DNA from: Clostridiales bacterium
GTDB taxonomy: Bacteria; Bacillota; Clostridia; Christensenellales; Aristaeellaceae
Assembly (NCBI GenBank): GCA_012729115.1
Contig: JAAYDR010000061.1
Coordinates: 1 to 63,686, forward strand
DNA length: 63,686 bases
Reading direction: 5' to 3'
The notes below the pieces were generated by a model that had not been told where the DNA came from, searched no databases, and saw only the letters and a program-made list of their open reading frames with translations. This document shows positions 62,006 to 63,686 of this stretch, in pieces. Position numbers and translations under genes: made by a program. The number at the start of each line of letters is the position of its first letter. Position 1 is the first letter of the stretch.

Positions 62006-62955
62006 GCTATTTTTTTTCCTTTCTTAATATACTCTATGATCACGTCGATGGTTTCCCGCCAGTCGGCGATGATACCAAAATCCGAGCAACTAAAGATGGG
62101 GGCGTTGCGATCTGTATTCACGGAAATGACCGTCCCTGCGCTGCTCATACCCACCACATGCTGCATGATACCGCTGATTCCAAATGCAAAATAGAGATCC
62201 GGACGAATCATCACGCCAGTTTGACCGATCTGGTGCTCATAGTCTATCCATCCTGCGTCCACCGCACTGCGCGTTGCGCCCACTGCGCCGCCCAGTAGAT
62301 CAGCCAGTTCATGGAGCTTGTCAAAGCCTTTTTTGCTGCCGATTCCTTTGCCGCCAGCCACAACCACCCTTGCTGTCTGAAGCGAAATGCCGTATTCCAC
62401 AGGTTCAAAGGCAAGCTCATCCATACGCTGAAGCACTTGTTGGATGGTAAGCGCGCTGTGAGGCTCCCCGGCATTTTCTGTGCATCTTTGGGGTTCCGGC
62501 CTTGCAAACACGCCTGGACGAACGCTGGCGATCTGCGGTCTGCTTTCCTTGCACAGGATATCCGCCGTAAGGTTGCCGCCAAAAGCCGGGCGGGTTTGTA
62601 AAAGCAGACCGTCGGCATTCAGTGACAGCTCGGTGCAATCGGCTGTGAGGCCTGTATCCAGCTTTGCTGCTGCCCAAGCCGAAAGGAATCTTCCGCGTAC
62701 GGTGGCCGGAAATAGCACGATATCCGGCGATAGTGCGGATAGTGCAGCGGCAATGCGTGTACCCTGAGCGCAATCATCCACGCAGCGGTCCATAGATAAA
62801 GCTTCATCCGCACCTGAAGCCAGCAACTGTGGTACGCAGCTTTCCCTGTCTTCATAGAGCGCACAAATGGTGGCTTCTGGTGCAATGGCACGGCCTTTGC
62901 CAATCAGTTCCAGTGCCGCAGAAAGTTCCTTTTCACAGAACACGACAATTTTCAC
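62002..62955 (-). CDS. etfA: Electron transfer flavoprotein alpha subunit
   Basis: FAD-binding subunit of an electron transfer flavoprotein. The product has 317 residues. The C-terminal FAD domain shows VVAGGKGIGS, GATRSAVDAGWIDYEHQIGQTG and FGISGIMQHVVGM. Both ends overlap their neighbours by ATGA (etfB before, iolB after). It is usually partnered with an acyl-CoA dehydrogenase or a lactate-dehydrogenase-like flavoprotein, none of which is in the window. Confidence 0.95.
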   Translation of the reverse strand: MKIVVFCEKELSAALELIGKGRAIAPEATICALYEDRESCVPQLLASGADEALSMDRCVDDCAQGTRIAAALSALSPDIVLFPATVRGRFLSAWAAAKLDTGLTADCTELSLNADGLLLQTRPAFGGNLTADILCKESRPQIASVRPGVFARPEPQRCTENAGEPHSALTIQQVLQRMDELAFEPVEYGISLQTARVVVAGGKGIGSKKGFDKLHELADLLGGAVGATRSAVDAGWIDYEHQIGQTGVMIRPDLYFAFGISGIMQHVVGMSSAGTVISVNTDRNAPIFSCSDFGIIADWRETIDVIIEYIKKGKKIA

Positions 62956-63686
62956 GGCAGCAGGCCCCTTTCCGTCAGTCTGGACAGAACTTCATGCACA
63001 TCCAGTTTCTGGCACGGGCGCACACCTACGGGCCTGGCATCCACATGGATGACGCGTGTAGGCGATGCTTTGAGGCCGCAGCTTGCATTCCTCATGCCGA
63101 TATCGGAAGGCTTCAGGATAGGGATCTCGGCCCTGGAGGCGCGTTTCAGCCCCATCAGCGTGGGAAGGCGTAGGGGATAGCTCCATTCGCACAATGTAAC
63201 AACAGCCGGAAGGGATGTTTTCCACGTGCGCTTGCCACTCTCGGTAAGTTGGCAAACTGTCAGGCATTCACCATCGCTGTCAGCCTGTGTCGCATTGGCT
63301 ACACAGGCGATATCCAGCAAAGAGGCAATCATGGGGCCAACCTGTCCTGTTTCGCCATCCACAGCTCTGCGCCCGCACAGGACCACGTCAAAGCCATCAA
63401 GCTGTCTGATGGCTGCTGTGAGGCATTTGGCGGTCACCAGCGTGTCCGCTCCTGCAAAGGCTGTATCGGACAATAGCACCGCCTTGTCAGCACCGCGGGC
63501 AAGCGCTTCGCGCAGCATGCCTTCAGCGCGGAGCGGACCCATGCTAAGCGCCGTAACGGTCCCGCCGTGCCGGTCGCGCAGGCGCAAGCCCAACTCCAGC
63601 GCACTTTCATCCGCAAGGTTCATAACCTGGGCGATAAAATCCCTTTGCAGTGTATAGTTGCTGGAAAGTTTGATCTCTGTGGTGTC
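62952..63686 (-). CDS. etfB: Electron transfer flavoprotein beta subunit (5' end beyond window)
   Basis: AMP- or FAD-binding partner of EtfA. The reading frame is open through to the window edge: DTTEIKLS... before MNLADESALELGLRLRDRHGG matches the EtfB N-terminus (PDT-E-K...DE-ALE-ALRLK), so the gene continues past 63686 and the ATG at 63623 is internal. At least 244 residues are present; only about ten N-terminal residues should be missing. The CGRRAVDGETGQVGP signature is clear. Confidence 0.92.
   Translation of the reverse strand, partial: DTTEIKLSSNYTLQRDFIAQVMNLADESALELGLRLRDRHGGTVTALSMGPLRAEGMLREALARGADKAVLLSDTAFAGADTLVTAKCLTAAIRQLDGFDVVLCGRRAVDGETGQVGPMIASLLDIACVANATQADSDGECLTVCQLTESGKRTWKTSLPAVVTLCEWSYPLRLPTLMGLKRASRAEIPILKPSDIGMRNASCGLKASPTRVIHVDARPVGVRPCQKLDVHEVLSRLTERGLLP

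Noticed and set aside
1-63686. CRISPR arrays, tRNA/rRNA genes, transposases, phage genes
   Set aside because: Read through the gaps and open frames; no regular spaced repeats, cloverleaf genes or transposase-like proteins were seen.

Overview
The window is one contig piece from a GC-rich, apparently strictly anaerobic member of the Bacillota, most likely class Clostridia. Evidence: the unit maf-mreBCD-mrdA-minD-rodA, an ATP-type pckA, ppdK, a DUF5058 transporter pair, a flavodiiron protein fused to rubredoxin, a glycyl radical enzyme with its activase, AGGAGG ribosome binding sites and many TTG/GTG starts. I see no rRNA, tRNA, CRISPR, insertion sequence or phage gene.

Layout. Positions 1-15500 are mostly housekeeping: a Rho-like protein whose ATPase motifs are degenerate, pckA, dnaX-ksgA (minus), a MATE exporter, trmK, a Nif3-like protein, a coiled-coil zinc-ribbon protein, a pyrimidine nucleoside phosphorylase, and a DUF5058/membrane protein/M20 peptidase set. 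Positions 15577-23846 are one complete minus-strand transcription unit with promoter and terminator: maf, mreB, mreC, mreD, mrdA, minD, rodA (cell elongation; minC and minE are absent).

Positions 24000-50900 are an accessory catabolic island. It has a KDPG-aldolase-like gene and a regulator (minus), then a roughly 10 kb plus-strand operon: MBL hydrolase, SDR, IlvD/Edd dehydratase, fumarate-reductase-like flavoprotein, FdrA, a 52-residue ORF, DUF1116, an acetokinase-family kinase and DUF2877. The FdrA/DUF1116/DUF2877 trio matches the E. coli oxamate carbamoyltransferase genes (fdrA-ylbE-ylbF, allFGH), but no allantoin genes are present and an acetokinase replaces the carbamate kinase. Next come a sugar ABC transporter, an FAD oxidoreductase, a second regulator of the same unusual type, and an operon of two Gfo/Idh/MocA oxidoreductases, a cupin, a glycyl radical activase and a glycyl radical enzyme with a non-standard Cys-Asn-Trp active site. 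I infer uptake and anaerobic breakdown of a sugar or sugar-acid-like compound, with possible ATP gain through an acyl phosphate.

Positions 50900-63686 hold ppdK, an ECF sigma factor with a DUF4179 membrane protein, the four-domain flavodiiron protein, a TrpX-type ABC transporter operon behind a long leader that ends in a terminator, an orphan 79-residue protein, and iolB-etfA-etfB, with etfB running off the window end. Substrate assignments in the island are inference; gene family calls rest on motifs visible in the translations.
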